From contig PUDQ02000079.1 in the NCBI GenBank assembly GCA_002964805.2, positions 310,001-374,000 of the forward strand: 64,000 nt of DNA. Reading direction: 5' to 3'. Shown here piece by piece: positions 12,772 to 23,592 of the stretch (positions are counted from its first letter, which is position 1; each line of letters starts with the position of its first letter). Source of the DNA: Trametes villosa. Taxonomy: Eukaryota; Basidiomycota; Agaricomycetes; Polyporales; Polyporaceae. Under the pieces are notes generated by a model. That model was not told the origin of the DNA and did no database searches. It was given only the letters and a program-made list of their open reading frames with translations. The translations under genes and the position numbers were made by a program.

Positions 12772-15700
12772 ATGGCCGATCCCGCATTCCCCCTCACCAT
12801 CGACGACACATCCCCCCTCGTCCTCTACCAGCCGTTCGGGGACATCTTCACGCCCCCGCCCGACCTTGCTGCAGGCTGGAACCAGTACTACAGCATCTCG
12901 GGCTTCGCGTCGTCGCCCTCTGGATCTGGCTCCGAGTCCTCGATCGAATCCACCATAGGGAATGGCACGAGCCTGCACCTCACCGCCAGCGACGGCGCGG
13001 CGCTGCAGTACACATGGAATGGTACGTCCGCACAAGCATGCAAGTGTTCATCGCCTCTGCCCGCAGCGAAACGCGAGACGTGAGCGTGCCGCGGTGCGCG
13101 CCCTCTCGCGCCTGGCTGCAGTGTCCCAGGGGGCGATAGAGCGACCGTCAGACGTCGCGCTGTCAGCGGCGTTGCCGGCCCACGCGCTCGCTTCTCTTCT
13201 GTGCCCGTCTGGACGCGACGAGATGCGAGGAAGGCAGCCGAAGGTGCCTAAGGGCCATCTCATTTCGACCACAGGCCGCCCATGTGCGGCTTGAGCGCTT
13301 GATGTCTCCGCCTGCGAAACGAAGCCCCTCGGCGGGCTTCTTCCTGCGCCCACTGATGATGTGCAATATACCCCGCATGTCAGCGGTAAGGCCGCTGTTC
13401 CCTGTCTTGTTCGCAGCTAGAGCTGTTACCAGACATTGTGTATGACAGCCTGATCTTCGATGCCTTGATACGTGATTGTGGATCTTGCGTCATTACACGC
13501 TCGGCGACAATCGAACAGAGACTGGTACAATCGTTCTGTTTGCGTCCCAGTTCCTCCGAGCTGCTAGCGAATATGTATGCTGACACCGCACGAACGACAG
13601 GAACCGACATCACCATATTTGGGACCCTCACTCAGGCGTTCTCTACCGCCGCCCCCGATGTCACTTACTCTGTGGTCCTCGATGGAACGGCAACGACCAA
13701 CTTCATCTCCCACCTATCTCCCAACGCCGTCATCGACACGGCCGCCACAGACATCCTTGCGTCCTTTCAGGGCCTTTCGGAGGGTTCGCATTCCATACAG
13801 CTCACCCTCCACAATCCCGGCCAGAACAGCGGCTCGGCCAATGTCACCGACGGCCCGATCCTTGCCTTCGATCGTATGCTTGTGCAAATGGGCGCAGGGA
13901 AGCCAAGGTACGTGTCGCGACCGTGCCCACTTTGTGGCTGACCTTCTATTATGCACGTACGAGATCCCTTCTATACCTAGCTTGAGCTTTTTCTAGCGTC
14001 CGGTGGCTTTTACGTTCTTCTCTTTGTCATTTCGACTGTCGCTTCTTCGTTCTCCTTACTGATACTCTCCCTACACTGCATTTATTCATCTTCGCCTTCT
14101 ACATCCCTTCTACGTTGGACGTCCCCTGATTCCGCTGCTTACGTTTTCTCAACCTTGTTTCGCGAAGTTTTTGAACATCCGCACATTGCCGGACCACGGG
14201 GACTCACACGATTCTACAGTTCCTCGCCTACCGCCGATGGCACACCCACGCCCTCCGCTACAGCAAGCACGTCGCCGGTCCCCGACGACGCAATCGCGTA
14301 CCGCGGACAGTGGAACTTCACGCCTGGACTCCTTCCCGGCTCGACGGCGTCGTTCCATACCAGCAATAAGGTCGGGGATAGAGCGACACTTGTGTTCAAC
14401 GGTACGTGCGGATCCTCCGACCTCCCCGTCGCGCGCCGCTTCTTTCGACGTCCCTCGCCTTCCGCGTGTGATGCGCATGCCTCATGCCTTTCCGGGGGTT
14501 CTGTCCGCCGCCCCAGCGGGCAGCACGGGGCAGGTGCGCAGCCCCCCGGTCTGGCGCACACTCGCTAAGGCCGCTGATGGCGACCGATGGAGTTTGCTTG
14601 ATGGGCACCCTTCCCGCCCGGACGCCCTCGGAGACGCGTGGCGGCGCCTGCCCCGCGCGACCTTCTCACGTTGTCTCATCTGTGGCATTGCTCTTTTCGC
14701 CATGCTCCGCGATTGAGTTTGTCTCATACATATACTGCTATGCGCCCCGCCCGCCCTCCCGAGATCCATATATCCCCCTCCTAGCCCGGCGCGCTCCATG
14801 CGCCGCACTCCCCCTTCCTTCTTGTTGTATTCTTCCTCCCTTCATTCCACCCTCGTTGTGCATATCCTTTGGCCGTGTGCTGACCTCTTTCTTGCCTAGG
14901 CTCGGCCGTCGGGCTCACGGGCCTTACCACGCCAGAGTCGGGCGCATACAACGTCTCGCTCGACAGCGAGGGGCCCATCACACTCTCCTCACGTGCCTCC
15001 TTCACCGCCTCCGCGCCCACACTGCTCTTCTTCCGCACAGGGCTCGACCCCGACGTCATGCACACGCTCGAGGTCGTCAACGCAGGCCCCGCGGGCGCAG
15101 GCGACAACGCGGGCTCGCTGCTCGTGCTCGCCGCGGTCAACGTCACCACAGTCGAGAGCGCAGCGTACGTCGCCGCATTTCCCCCTCCTCCCTATGTGCG
15201 AAGTGCTTACTGTATCTGTTGATCCGCCGTCACTTCGCCGTGCGCGCTCTCCCTGTTATAAATCGACACATCGACATGTCGTAACGCCACCATTCAAATC
15301 CGCGCCTGCGCCCCCAAATGCCGCGCCGATGCCGTACAACAGTGCGACACCCGCAGGCGCGAGCTCTTCGGGGCTGTCCAAGGGAGCCGTCGCGGCGCTC
15401 GCGATCGGGATAACGCTCGGGGTCGCGCTCGTTGCCGTGGCGGCGGTCCTGTGCGTGCGCCGCCGCCGGCGGATAGCGCGGCGGAAGCGCGAGCTGCTCG
15501 TGAACCCCCGCATAAACCGCGCCGGCCGGCTCTCCTTCCTCTTCGCCGGCAAGCGGCTCAGCCACGCGGGCGAGAAGGAGATCGAGCATGGGCTCGAGCG
15601 GAGCGAGGGCCATGGTCACGGCCCGGGCGTGCTCGACATCCGCAGCCCGAACCCGGACGCGCCCGAGAAGCAGGACGAGTCGGACGACGACGAGGACGGC

Positions 15701-17200
15701 ACGGGCGAGGGCGTGAGTGAAGGCGGGGAGGGCGACGCGCGGCGGTTCTCGGCTGCAGAGAAGGGCAAGGCGCGTGCTCTGCGTAGGAGCAACGCCTCGA
15801 AGAACTCGGACGGGAGCTATTCGATCGACCTGCCGGACCTCACCATTGCACAGGTCCCGCGCGGGTACCTCCCCACGTCCATGGTGCCCTCGACACCCTC
15901 GCCACCGAAGACGTTTGCCAGCTCGCTTCCATCGCCCACGTCCCCGCGGAGTCCCAAGCCGCGCGGTCCCCGCGAGATGCAGGGACGCGACTCGACCAGG
16001 GGGATCCTCCTGACGAACCTGGGCCCCGCTTCGCCCGGGGAAGACGAGGAAGACGCGCTCGGGCTCGGCGCGCCGTCCTACCTCCCTGACGCACACATCT
16101 CGCCGTTGCGCGTCGAGTTCGCGTCGGAGCTGCCAGAGCGGCCGGACAGGCGGACAGAGCGGGCGATCAGCACAGGCACCGCCGTCTCGCTGCCGCAGTC
16201 GCTCCAACAAGCTCTTGCGGAGCAGCGCACCTCGCGCACGCAGGAGTCGGTGCCTGAGCTTCCCGTCCCGAGCCCGACGCGGCCCGAGCCCGTGTTCTCC
16301 TTCCTCGACTTCAACAACTCGTCGACGTCGACGTCGCTCTCGCGCGCGCAGCGCCAGTCCGCGTCGGACTCGACGGGCAAGTCCGCGGGCTCGTCCTCGA
16401 AGCGCAACACGGGCAGCGAGCACAGCACGCAGTCCCCGTCCGTGAACTGGGCGTCCCTCCCGCCCGACCGCCGCATCTCCCTCGGCCTGTCCATGACCGT
16501 CTCTGGCGGCCCCACGGCCTCGCGCCCCTCCCTCTCCCCGAGCGTCCTGCTCCAGCCCGTGCCCCTCCCGCCCCCTGTACCACCACTCCCGACGATCTCC
16601 ACCGACCAGGCGACGCTCTCCTCCACCACCAGCGGCGAGCCCGAAGGCCCCGACCAGCCGTTCCCGTATGACGCCGCCGCCGGGGGCCCGCTTCCCTCGC
16701 CGACCGACTCCATCCCCTTCACCGTCTCTGACATCCACTTCCGGCACTCGACGCACTCCTCGTTCTCGGGCCACCCCGAGTCGCGCCGCGCGTCCGCGCA
16801 GCGCCTCAGTGGCTCGCACCGCCTTCCGCACCCGCCGCTGCCAGGCATCGCGTCCGGCCAGACCTCGCCTACCCCGGGGCGCATGGCGCACCAGCGCCAG
16901 GGCTCCACGGGCGGGTCGCAGACAGTGCCGCCGTTCATCGTGCAGCGCATCCTTGGGCGTACCCCCAGTTCGAACCCTGGCTCGCCATTCGGGAGCCCCG
17001 TCACGCAGCAATTTGCGAGCATGTCGAGCGCGATGGGACGCGCGAGCGTGCCCGCGGGAGGCTCGACGTCGCCAACGCCCGCGTCCCCTCCTGCATCCTC
17101 CCCACCTCCTGGTGGGCGAGGCTCGGGCAGTGGGCAGGCGCAGACGACGACCGGGTCGGGACCGACGGTGTTTGGCTTCCAGCTCGGGCGCCACCGATGA
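12772..17200 (+). CDS. Single-pass membrane protein with tandem extracellular beta-domains and long cytosolic tail
   Basis: Five exons (12772-13021, 13601-13907, 14220-14401, 14900-15164, 15343-17200) give 953 residues in frame. Residues 1 to about 335 form two similar units, each beginning with an aromatic W-N-x-Y or Q-W-N-F motif and containing short glycosylation sequons. They resemble the galactose-binding-like beta-sandwich units common in basidiomycete surface proteins. A hydrophobic helix follows (about 350-371, G-A-V-A-A-L-A-I-G-I-T-L-G-V-A-L), then a stop-transfer RRRRR cluster, then a tail of about 580 residues rich in Ser, Pro and acidic patches. I see no signal peptide at the chosen Met, so an upstream exon may be missing. 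Introns 1-4 are 579, 312, 498 and 178 nt, far longer than elsewhere in the window. A role as a surface sensor or wall-linked receptor is inference only. Confidence 0.75.
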
Positions 17201-18550
17201 AGACCGCCCCCTCCCTCCTCCTTTCGCTAGCCATCGCCGCGGTGCATGGCACAGTACATAACACGTCCACTCGTTGCGACCCGCTGGAGCGGCCATCTGC
17301 TTCGCTGCATATAGTTGCTGCTCTCTTTAACTTATCGTGACGTCCTAATCGGCTCGCGTTGCCCTTTCACCCGCCCCGCGGCGGGGTCTGCCCGGGTCCC
17401 TTGCGGCCACGCTACGGCTGGCTGCGCCCCTCAGCCCGCCGCGGCGCCTCCCCCTACAGCTTGCTTGCATCCCATCCATCCCGTCCACCATCCACCACCC
17501 ATCCATCCACTCGCTCAGGACACTCTGCATTTTCCGTGTCCGCTGTACATACCACCGCCCACTTTGCATCGTCTGCCTGTTGTTCACTACGATCCTTGCG
17601 CCGCCGCGCCCCGCGGCCAACCAAGTTGCTGTTGCTGTTCGTGTTCGTGCCCATCTACGCGCCCCGCCTCTTGCTTGCATGCTCCAGGTCCGTGTGTTCC
17701 ACGCTCGTTTCTGCTCAGAATGCTTCGCGTTGTCGGTCGCTGTGCTGCGACCCGCCGCTCCTTGCCCCGGTTGTCCGTGAATCGCCTGCTGCGCCATCGT
17801 TTGTTGTTGTCTTGGTTGTGCTGAGTGTCCGCCGTCCGCTCCCCGCCATCACTCGCTGCTGCGGATACGAGCCTGAGTCGGGTGACTCGGGTCCGAGGGT
17901 TCGCGGAGCAGCGTGTTGGGTTTTCGCATTGGGTACCTTACCGTAGCTATCTCAGGCTATTGACGTCGGCGCTCCGGGCGACGTTGTACCATATACCTCA
18001 CCTTACAATACATCATTACATAGTACCTCTAGTGCTACTCAGCAGCTCCGCGTGCTCACAAGCCGAACAAGCTTCACACAAAGCACTGATGCGAGTTTGC
18101 CGCAGCTTGGCCGGTCGCGAACGATGTACTCCTCGTAATGGAGAGCCGCAGCGGGAAGCTCCAAACCCTTGATTTTGTGTCTTCAGATTCACAATCAGGT
18201 GTGCAGATCTGTGCGATCGCAGCACAGACTGGCTTCTTGGAAGTCGGGGTGGGACGGAGTACGAGTGGGCTACACAGTGGCTGGCCGCGTCCGATGACCC
18301 GGAGCGCATCCGAAATGTGCAGCAGAATCCAGATGGTACATACAGCATGATATACAAATTGGGCAGTTGCTCCTTGGTGACCTAGAAGGTCCATATAGAC
18401 ACTGACGGCGCGACATCAGTGAGCGACTGCCAAGGGGCGGGCCCTGATGGTGGCGGGAGGCGGTGAGTCGACGTACCTATATTGTATGATACATTCGATA
18501 TCCCCCCTTCCCCCTGAAGACGACGTATGGGGCTTCTTCGTGTGGCACCC
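17201..18550. other. 3' flank of membrane-protein gene, no gene recognised
   Basis: 1.35 kb between the convergent ends of the membrane-protein gene and palC. The first part is pyrimidine-rich with an imperfect CATCC repeat. The open frames are compositional and have no recognisable domains. Likely 3' untranslated and spacer sequence. Confidence 0.45.
17469..17512 (+). repeat. Imperfect CATCC/CCATC microsatellite
   Basis: A run of CATCC, CCATC and CACC units with few interruptions, in the 3' flank of the membrane-protein gene. Simple-sequence repeat; no coding role seen. Confidence 0.7.
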
Positions 18551-21500
18551 TCAGTAGTACGCCTCGGCGCCGGCATATGATTTCGTGGGCCCGTCCGATG
18601 CCGCCGGGGGTCGCGAAGGCGCGTCCGTGGCGTGCTCAGCGTCCAGGAGCTCGAGCTCTTCCGTCTGCCGGCGGGTGTACTCCAAGGAACCAGGGCCAAA
18701 GGCGGGCGTCGGTTTGGCGTATGGCCTCACCGATACCGCCATCAATCCCGCAGGGATCGTGGCTTGCAGCTCGGACTGGGGAGGGATAGGCTGGAAAGAG
18801 AGCTATGCGGCGGCACAATGTGAGCTCAGGACTTCCACAAGACACGCAATGGGGAGGGAGCCATACCGTGTCGTTCATCTTCTTGTACCCCACGAGGAAC
18901 GTGCTCGTGCTCTCGAGCTCCTCCTGCACCCTCGCCTTGCGGCGCTCGCGCATCTCCTTCTCCCGGTCGCTGTCCATAACACCGCCCGCTGTGTGGCCGC
19001 TGCGAAGCTCCTCGAGCTCCTTCTTCGCCCACGCCAGGAAGCCGACGGCGACGCCGCCCTTGCTCGTACCACCATGTTCCCCGGCATCGACCCCCAGCCA
19101 TTTGTGCGCAAGGGCGCTGTGCAGCGCGACTTCATCGGCGAGGTAGCGGCGCAGCTCCGGAGCGACCTCTTCACCGGTCTCCTCGGGGACCCCATCCCTG
19201 CTCTTGTCCTTCCCGAACGAGAGCTTCATCTTCGACTTTGCCCCAGCTTTGGACGCGCCGGGGGTCTTGACGAGGGATCGTGCCGACGAGTACAGTGACG
19301 CGCACTCTAGGTGGAGCTTCGCAACGAGTGCTGGGGAAGGATGGGATTTCGGAAGTGGGGGGCCCGGCGTCAGCGTGCTCTCGAAGGCGGCCTTGGATAG
19401 CAGCTTGCGGATGGCGAGGTTCTGAGCATCCGCGAGCGCCATTCTGCGTAGCATTTCATGAGCATGAACCGCCGTACGATGTACGGGAACACATACTTGC
19501 TGAGACCAATGACGACCTCTCTGCTGAGATCTGGCGGCCTTGGGCAGGCCATGCCGAGGGACATGACCCGCGCGCGTTCCTTCTCCCACTCTGCTAAACA
19601 TTCCTTCCCGATGTGTTCGTAGACCCCGGCGGCCTTGCACAACAGGGTCACTGCGAAGGCGAGCTTCTCGTCCTTCGCCTTCCGATCTGCGTCAGAGATC
19701 GCCCTCTCGGTTTCATAGCGTCCCAGCGCGTGCACAACCGCTCGCGCAAGGTTCGAGATCGAGAAAGCGTATGTGAGCAAGGAGAATATCTGCTCTGTGG
19801 AGAATGTGGGGATGTTGATCCTGGGCGAGTTATGGAATATGTTGGAGGAGAGCGTGGTTCGCCAGCTGAAGACTGCGGGGGGAGTTGGTACTGCGCAGGA
19901 TCTGTCGTAGCAGCGGATGAGACGCACTTGGTTCGGACTTCAGTGAGATGTCTGCGGTATTGACGCAACCCAGGAGCCCATATAGTTTCGGTATATAGTC
20001 GTCTAGGACCTAAGTAACGGCTTTAGCAAATGAACTCGCATTGCACGGCACCTTGTCTTGTAAGCAAACGCGGCAGAGGCATGACCGCGTAGTAGTCTTT
20101 TAAGTCACTACACGTCGGGCCCATCCCGCTGACAACCCACTTATGAATGCAAGAGGTGGTGAAGCTTAAAATCCTTCACTCACAGCGCACAGAATGATTG
20201 AGGCGAAGTCGGAAACTCTACTGAGACATAGTGACTTGCAGGGCCCGGCTAGGCTCGGCTCGAAAGCCCCGGCTTAGGCCCGGCTTCCTGGGGCTGAGGC
20301 TCCGTAGGGCGTTGAGCCGGGCCCTTGCACAAAGCTCAAGCCCGGCTCGAGCCCGGCTCGGCTAAGCCGCGGCTTTCAAACCTAGCAAGCAGCGGGCGAC
20401 GTGAAACCCTCCTGGTGGTCCATACCAGCCCGGGACGAGCGGAGAGACTCGATGTCATAGTCGGTCCGCGCGTGAGCTACTGCCCGCGCAGTCCCATTTC
20501 ACGCAGAATTGATTCGAAACGGACTCCGCTAGCCGTTCTACTTTCACTTCCACTCCGAGGAGCGACGCGGCCGGAACGAGGTGAGGACGCGGAGGAGGCG
20601 TCGCCAATGCTTGCGGCAAACGTATGCATCGTGATACCGATGCGCGCATGAATGAGGCAGAGGGTGAATGAAATTCATGTGCGCGTCGTACCCCGCATCG
20701 CTCTCGTGCACACTCCCGCGGCAAGCAGTTGTACGCGCGTCGCTTCGCGTCGCGTCGGCCCCCCGTGCCGTTCCCCGCATCCCCACCTCGTATCGGCCGC
20801 GCCCCATATGAGGGTGGAAGCGGAGGTAGGATGGTAAGTGGAAGTGGAACTGCACCCATCGGAGCATAGTTCCACTTCCACCGGTTTGGTGGATTCCCGC
20901 CTTTGCAAGGTACGAAGTAGAAGCACGGGTTTATTACAATTACAGGTGGACAATCCAGACATTGCCCACCCGCTGATGGTCTAGCGGGCATAGCGCGTTT
21001 ATCAATGCCAATTCACTCGCTGACAACCCCATGCACACGGCTGTCCTTGGTCTCGCCTTCGCTGTGCGGGTCGGAGGTGTCTACTTCGTTCACACTCATG
21101 TCCGCGACGGCGCGTAGACCTCGTTTAGTTATGCCCACGTCGTTCACGTCTGTGCTACCTTCGCGCACGCAATCTCGGCCTTTTTCATATGCGCATCACT
21201 ATCACCTTCATGCACGCGCTTGCCGTAATCATAGGCGACGCGTCGCCCGCCCTTTTAGAGGTCAGAGTGGAATGGCTAGTGAAAGTAGAACTCCGATCCG
21301 CCGGAGCGTAGTTCCGCTTCCACTGTTTTGGCGGGTCCCCTGGTATGGTAGCTTAATTGTGATATGTAAATGATGGCCTCACCTTGACGAGTTTGAGGTG
21401 GTCTTTCTCGCCTCGATCGGTACGCTTGCTCTCTTTCAAGGCGGCGCGCAAGTTCGCGCGCGCTTCGGTAGTGTCCGCGATATCTGCTGTGTAAGTCGCA

Positions 21501-21571
21501 GTGGAATCAACGCAGACATCCGCATAAGAGACCGCCCCCGTTGTCGGCAGCTCGTACAGATAGCTAGACAT
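18551..21571 (-). CDS. palC: pH-response regulator PalC-like, BRO1-domain protein
   Basis: Five exons (21571-21383, 20009-19928, 19872-19497, 19443-18867, 18802-18551) give 491 residues with every phase matching. The N-terminus MSSYLYELPTTGAVSYADV and the continuous BRO1 region match PalC. The BRO1 region includes L-K-S-E-P-I-F-S-W-R-T-T-L-S-S, N-L-A-R-A-V-V-H-A-L-G-R-Y-E, M-A-L-A-D-A-Q-N-L-A-I-R-K-L-L, D-E-V-A-L-H-S-A-L-A-H-K-W-L-G and V-G-F-L-A-W-A-K-K-E-L-E-E-L. BRO1 proteins bind ESCRT-III Snf7/Vps32; PalC links the ambient-pH (Pal/Rim) pathway to endosomal ESCRT. The C-terminal tail is Pro-rich. The first intron is 1,373 nt whereas introns 2-4 are 55, 53 and 64 nt. It contains repeats that look like insertions, but the coding frame is intact across it. 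Confidence 0.85.
20235..20390. repeat. GC-rich imperfect palindrome with CTTGC/GCAAG ends
   Basis: About 156 bp built of CCGGCT, GGCTCG and AAGCCC words in both orientations. It opens with CTTGCAGG and closes with CCTAGCAAG. Blocks such as GCTCGAAAGCCCCGGCTTAG recur inverted near the other end as CTAAGCCGCGGCTTTC. This is the build of a small foldback or MITE-like element. No target-site duplication was established. Confidence 0.55.
20829..20906 (+). repeat. Dispersed repeat copy B in palC intron
   Basis: Aligns with 21269-21346 over about 78 bp, at roughly three-quarters identity by eye. Shared landmarks are GTGGAAGTGGAACT/GTGAAAGTAGAACT, CGGAGC-TAGTTCC-CTTCCAC and GTTTTGG/GGTTTGG. Each copy contains an internal inverted repeat (GTGGAAGTGGAACT against AGTTCCACTTCCAC). 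Confidence 0.6.
21269..21346 (+). repeat. Dispersed repeat copy A in palC intron
   Basis: Direct-repeat partner of 20829-20906, offset by about 440 bp, with the same internal inverted structure. It lies close to the 5' splice site of palC intron 1. Confidence 0.6.
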
Positions 21572-23592
21572 AGAGGCAGATGGTGGAAACGAAGAGAGAT
21601 GCAGCCACTCACAACTGCTCTGCTGTGCCGCTTTAGGTCGAAAGCTGTGCAACGCCGAATAAGGGAGGCGCGCGTACTCGATCGACGTCGACGACGGGTG
21701 AACCGGTGACAGCTCCCTCCCCAACCTCGCAATCCCACGCTCCTTCTCCTCTGATACCCCGGGCTTCCTCACACATCAGCAAAGTGGGTGTGAATGATAT
21801 AGAGAGCTATAAGACGCTATCGCTCTAGTAGTACGCTGTAGCATCCGTAGTCCAAGACTGATTGCTGACGCGAATCCATGGGCTCTACTAGCTCAGCGTA
21901 TCGGGCCCCAGGATGCTACAAGAGGTGGCGTGACAACCTGTAGCGGGAGACAGGCTCTCGCCTACGGTCCTGTATCGTGCTGTAGCACTACGCGTAGGTT
22001 GCTGTAGCTTTCTGAGGGGCTCTGTATCTCGTGGTGCCAAGCGTTGTAGCGCGCCGCATTCTTTTGCTAGCGATACTATAGCACAATACACATGCTCGCG
22101 CGGATGCTACATGCACAGGCGAGAGCATGCCTCCGCAGTGCCACACGGTGCACAGCTCGGCGGGCGCGAGGTGCGCGCCATGCATATGATGCAGCAAAAA
22201 TGCGATATCTATAATGAGAATAATATTACAACAAGGCCCTGATGCGGACCATCGCGCAAGTCGGGCGACACATATGTACGACAGGGGCGGGCCAGACTCG
22301 AAGTGGGAGTGCGAGATCAGCCTAGTGATTGGATATCTCAGTATAGTAGACGGAGCGTAGAGCCAAAACGTACCCGAGTGTGTGTAAGAGAGAGAGACTC
22401 GAGGATGCAAACGGAGGCCCTGTGCAGTTGCGTCAGACAGCGCGTAGATAAGCAGGTCTCACAGCAGGAAGCAGGCTGTTGCCCGGCGGCGTTCGAACGT
22501 TGCAACAGCGGCGTGCCGAGAAAGAACCCCTGCGGGCACTCAGCGCCTTATCAATCGAAAGAGGGCAAACACTACTCACGCGAATGACGTCGGTGACGTT
22601 CAAAACACTGTATTGTGGGCGAGTATGGCGGACCCTGGACTAAAATGTGAGTATATGCGCGTATATGCGCATATATGCGCACACAACTCACCAGTTGACG
22701 AGTCCCGGCCCTCTCCCTTATCCATCAATGAAGCATCCGTCGATGCTTGCAACAGGTGCGGAGTCCGGTCGTACTTGATTCCGAAAGGACTAGTACCAGA
22801 GCACGCGAAGCCGAGAAGCCAAGCGGCAGTCTCCGAGGGGCCATGTAGAGGTAGAGCGTCGGGGAGGCTGTATCAGTGCTGTATCACGGAAGCTGGATGG
22901 TGGTGGGAGGAGAGAAGGAGGGTCTGCCTCTTGACGAGCAGGGTGGAGGGTATTTATAGGGAAGCCTTTCAGCGGCGAGAGCTAGGAAGCGTAGAATATC
23001 ATAGTCGTTCTCGAGCGAACCGGCTAAATGCGGTCAAGTGAGGGATGGCCAGGTGACGTCATACGTCATTATGGGTGCCTCATCCCTCGATCCTCCGCCG
23101 CGACGTCAACGTTTCAACTTGTAAAGGGCACCGTCCCTCTCCAAGCAGCCTCCGGGATCTCGTATGTCATACGCACTCACATTAACCAGTTGAATGAACC
23201 CGGCGCGCGTATCTTCGCATCCCAAATGTTAGCGCTTTAGCCACGGCCTCTTCGAATCCAGGAGGGCTTGCGCAACGTTGGCCCGGTGGGAGTTGCGTAG
23301 GGGTGTGGTAAGCTTTCACCTGAGTGTCTAGGGTAGCGTCCTGTAGCCTGTGCTATTCAAATGTCGTATGCGGCTTAGGCATTACAACAATCTAGAGAGT
23401 CAAGGTATCGCGAGATTGAGACTTACAGGCTATGTGGTATGCGACTTGGGACTGTAAAGTAATGTAGCGGCGTTCAGTACGTCCGCCGCAGGCGATGAGC
23501 GTCTATATCGCGCTGTCTCCTTCATATCGCGTTGTAGCGCGCTAGCGCCGATCTCCCCTTTTGCTGATGCATCTACTACTCTCGGTACGCCT
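21572..23592. other. 2-kb region upstream of palC and the kinase pair, no gene recognised
   Basis: AT-richer than the neighbouring genes and full of short words such as CTGTAGC and TAGCAT. Open frames are short and unrecognised. It contains the promoters of palC (leftward) and of the first kinase-like gene (rightward), and a short tandem repeat at 22651-22680. It may contain decayed mobile DNA, but no termini could be defined. Confidence 0.4.
22651..22680 (+). repeat. Three tandem 10-bp units (GTATATGCGC)
   Basis: Three consecutive 10-mers, GTATATGCGC twice and ATATATGCGC once. Partly self-complementary (GCGCATATAC-like). A small minisatellite with no obvious function. Confidence 0.8.

Larger units (their letters stand above)
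20010..21382 (-). repeat. Repeat-filled first intron of palC
   Basis: On the minus strand the intron starts GTGAGG and ends TTACTTAG, so splicing signals are preserved. Inside are a palindromic GC-rich unit and two copies of a divergent sequence of about 78 bp. No protein-coding transposase is visible. The size relative to the other palC introns points to one or more insertions. Confidence 0.6.

Noticed and set aside
16960..16985. tRNA B-box-like sequence (AGTTCGAACCCTGG)
   Set aside because: Lies inside the coding exon of the membrane-protein gene, with no A box or cloverleaf around it.
15230..17296. Long (688-residue) minus-strand open frame
   Set aside because: Antisense shadow of the Ser/Pro/Arg-rich last exon of the membrane-protein gene. 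Its Arg/Gly-rich composition reflects GC-rich codons, and no domains are seen.
22303..23041. Plus-strand frames upstream of the kinase pair as small genes
   Set aside because: No conserved motif. They overlap simple repeats and lack good exon borders.
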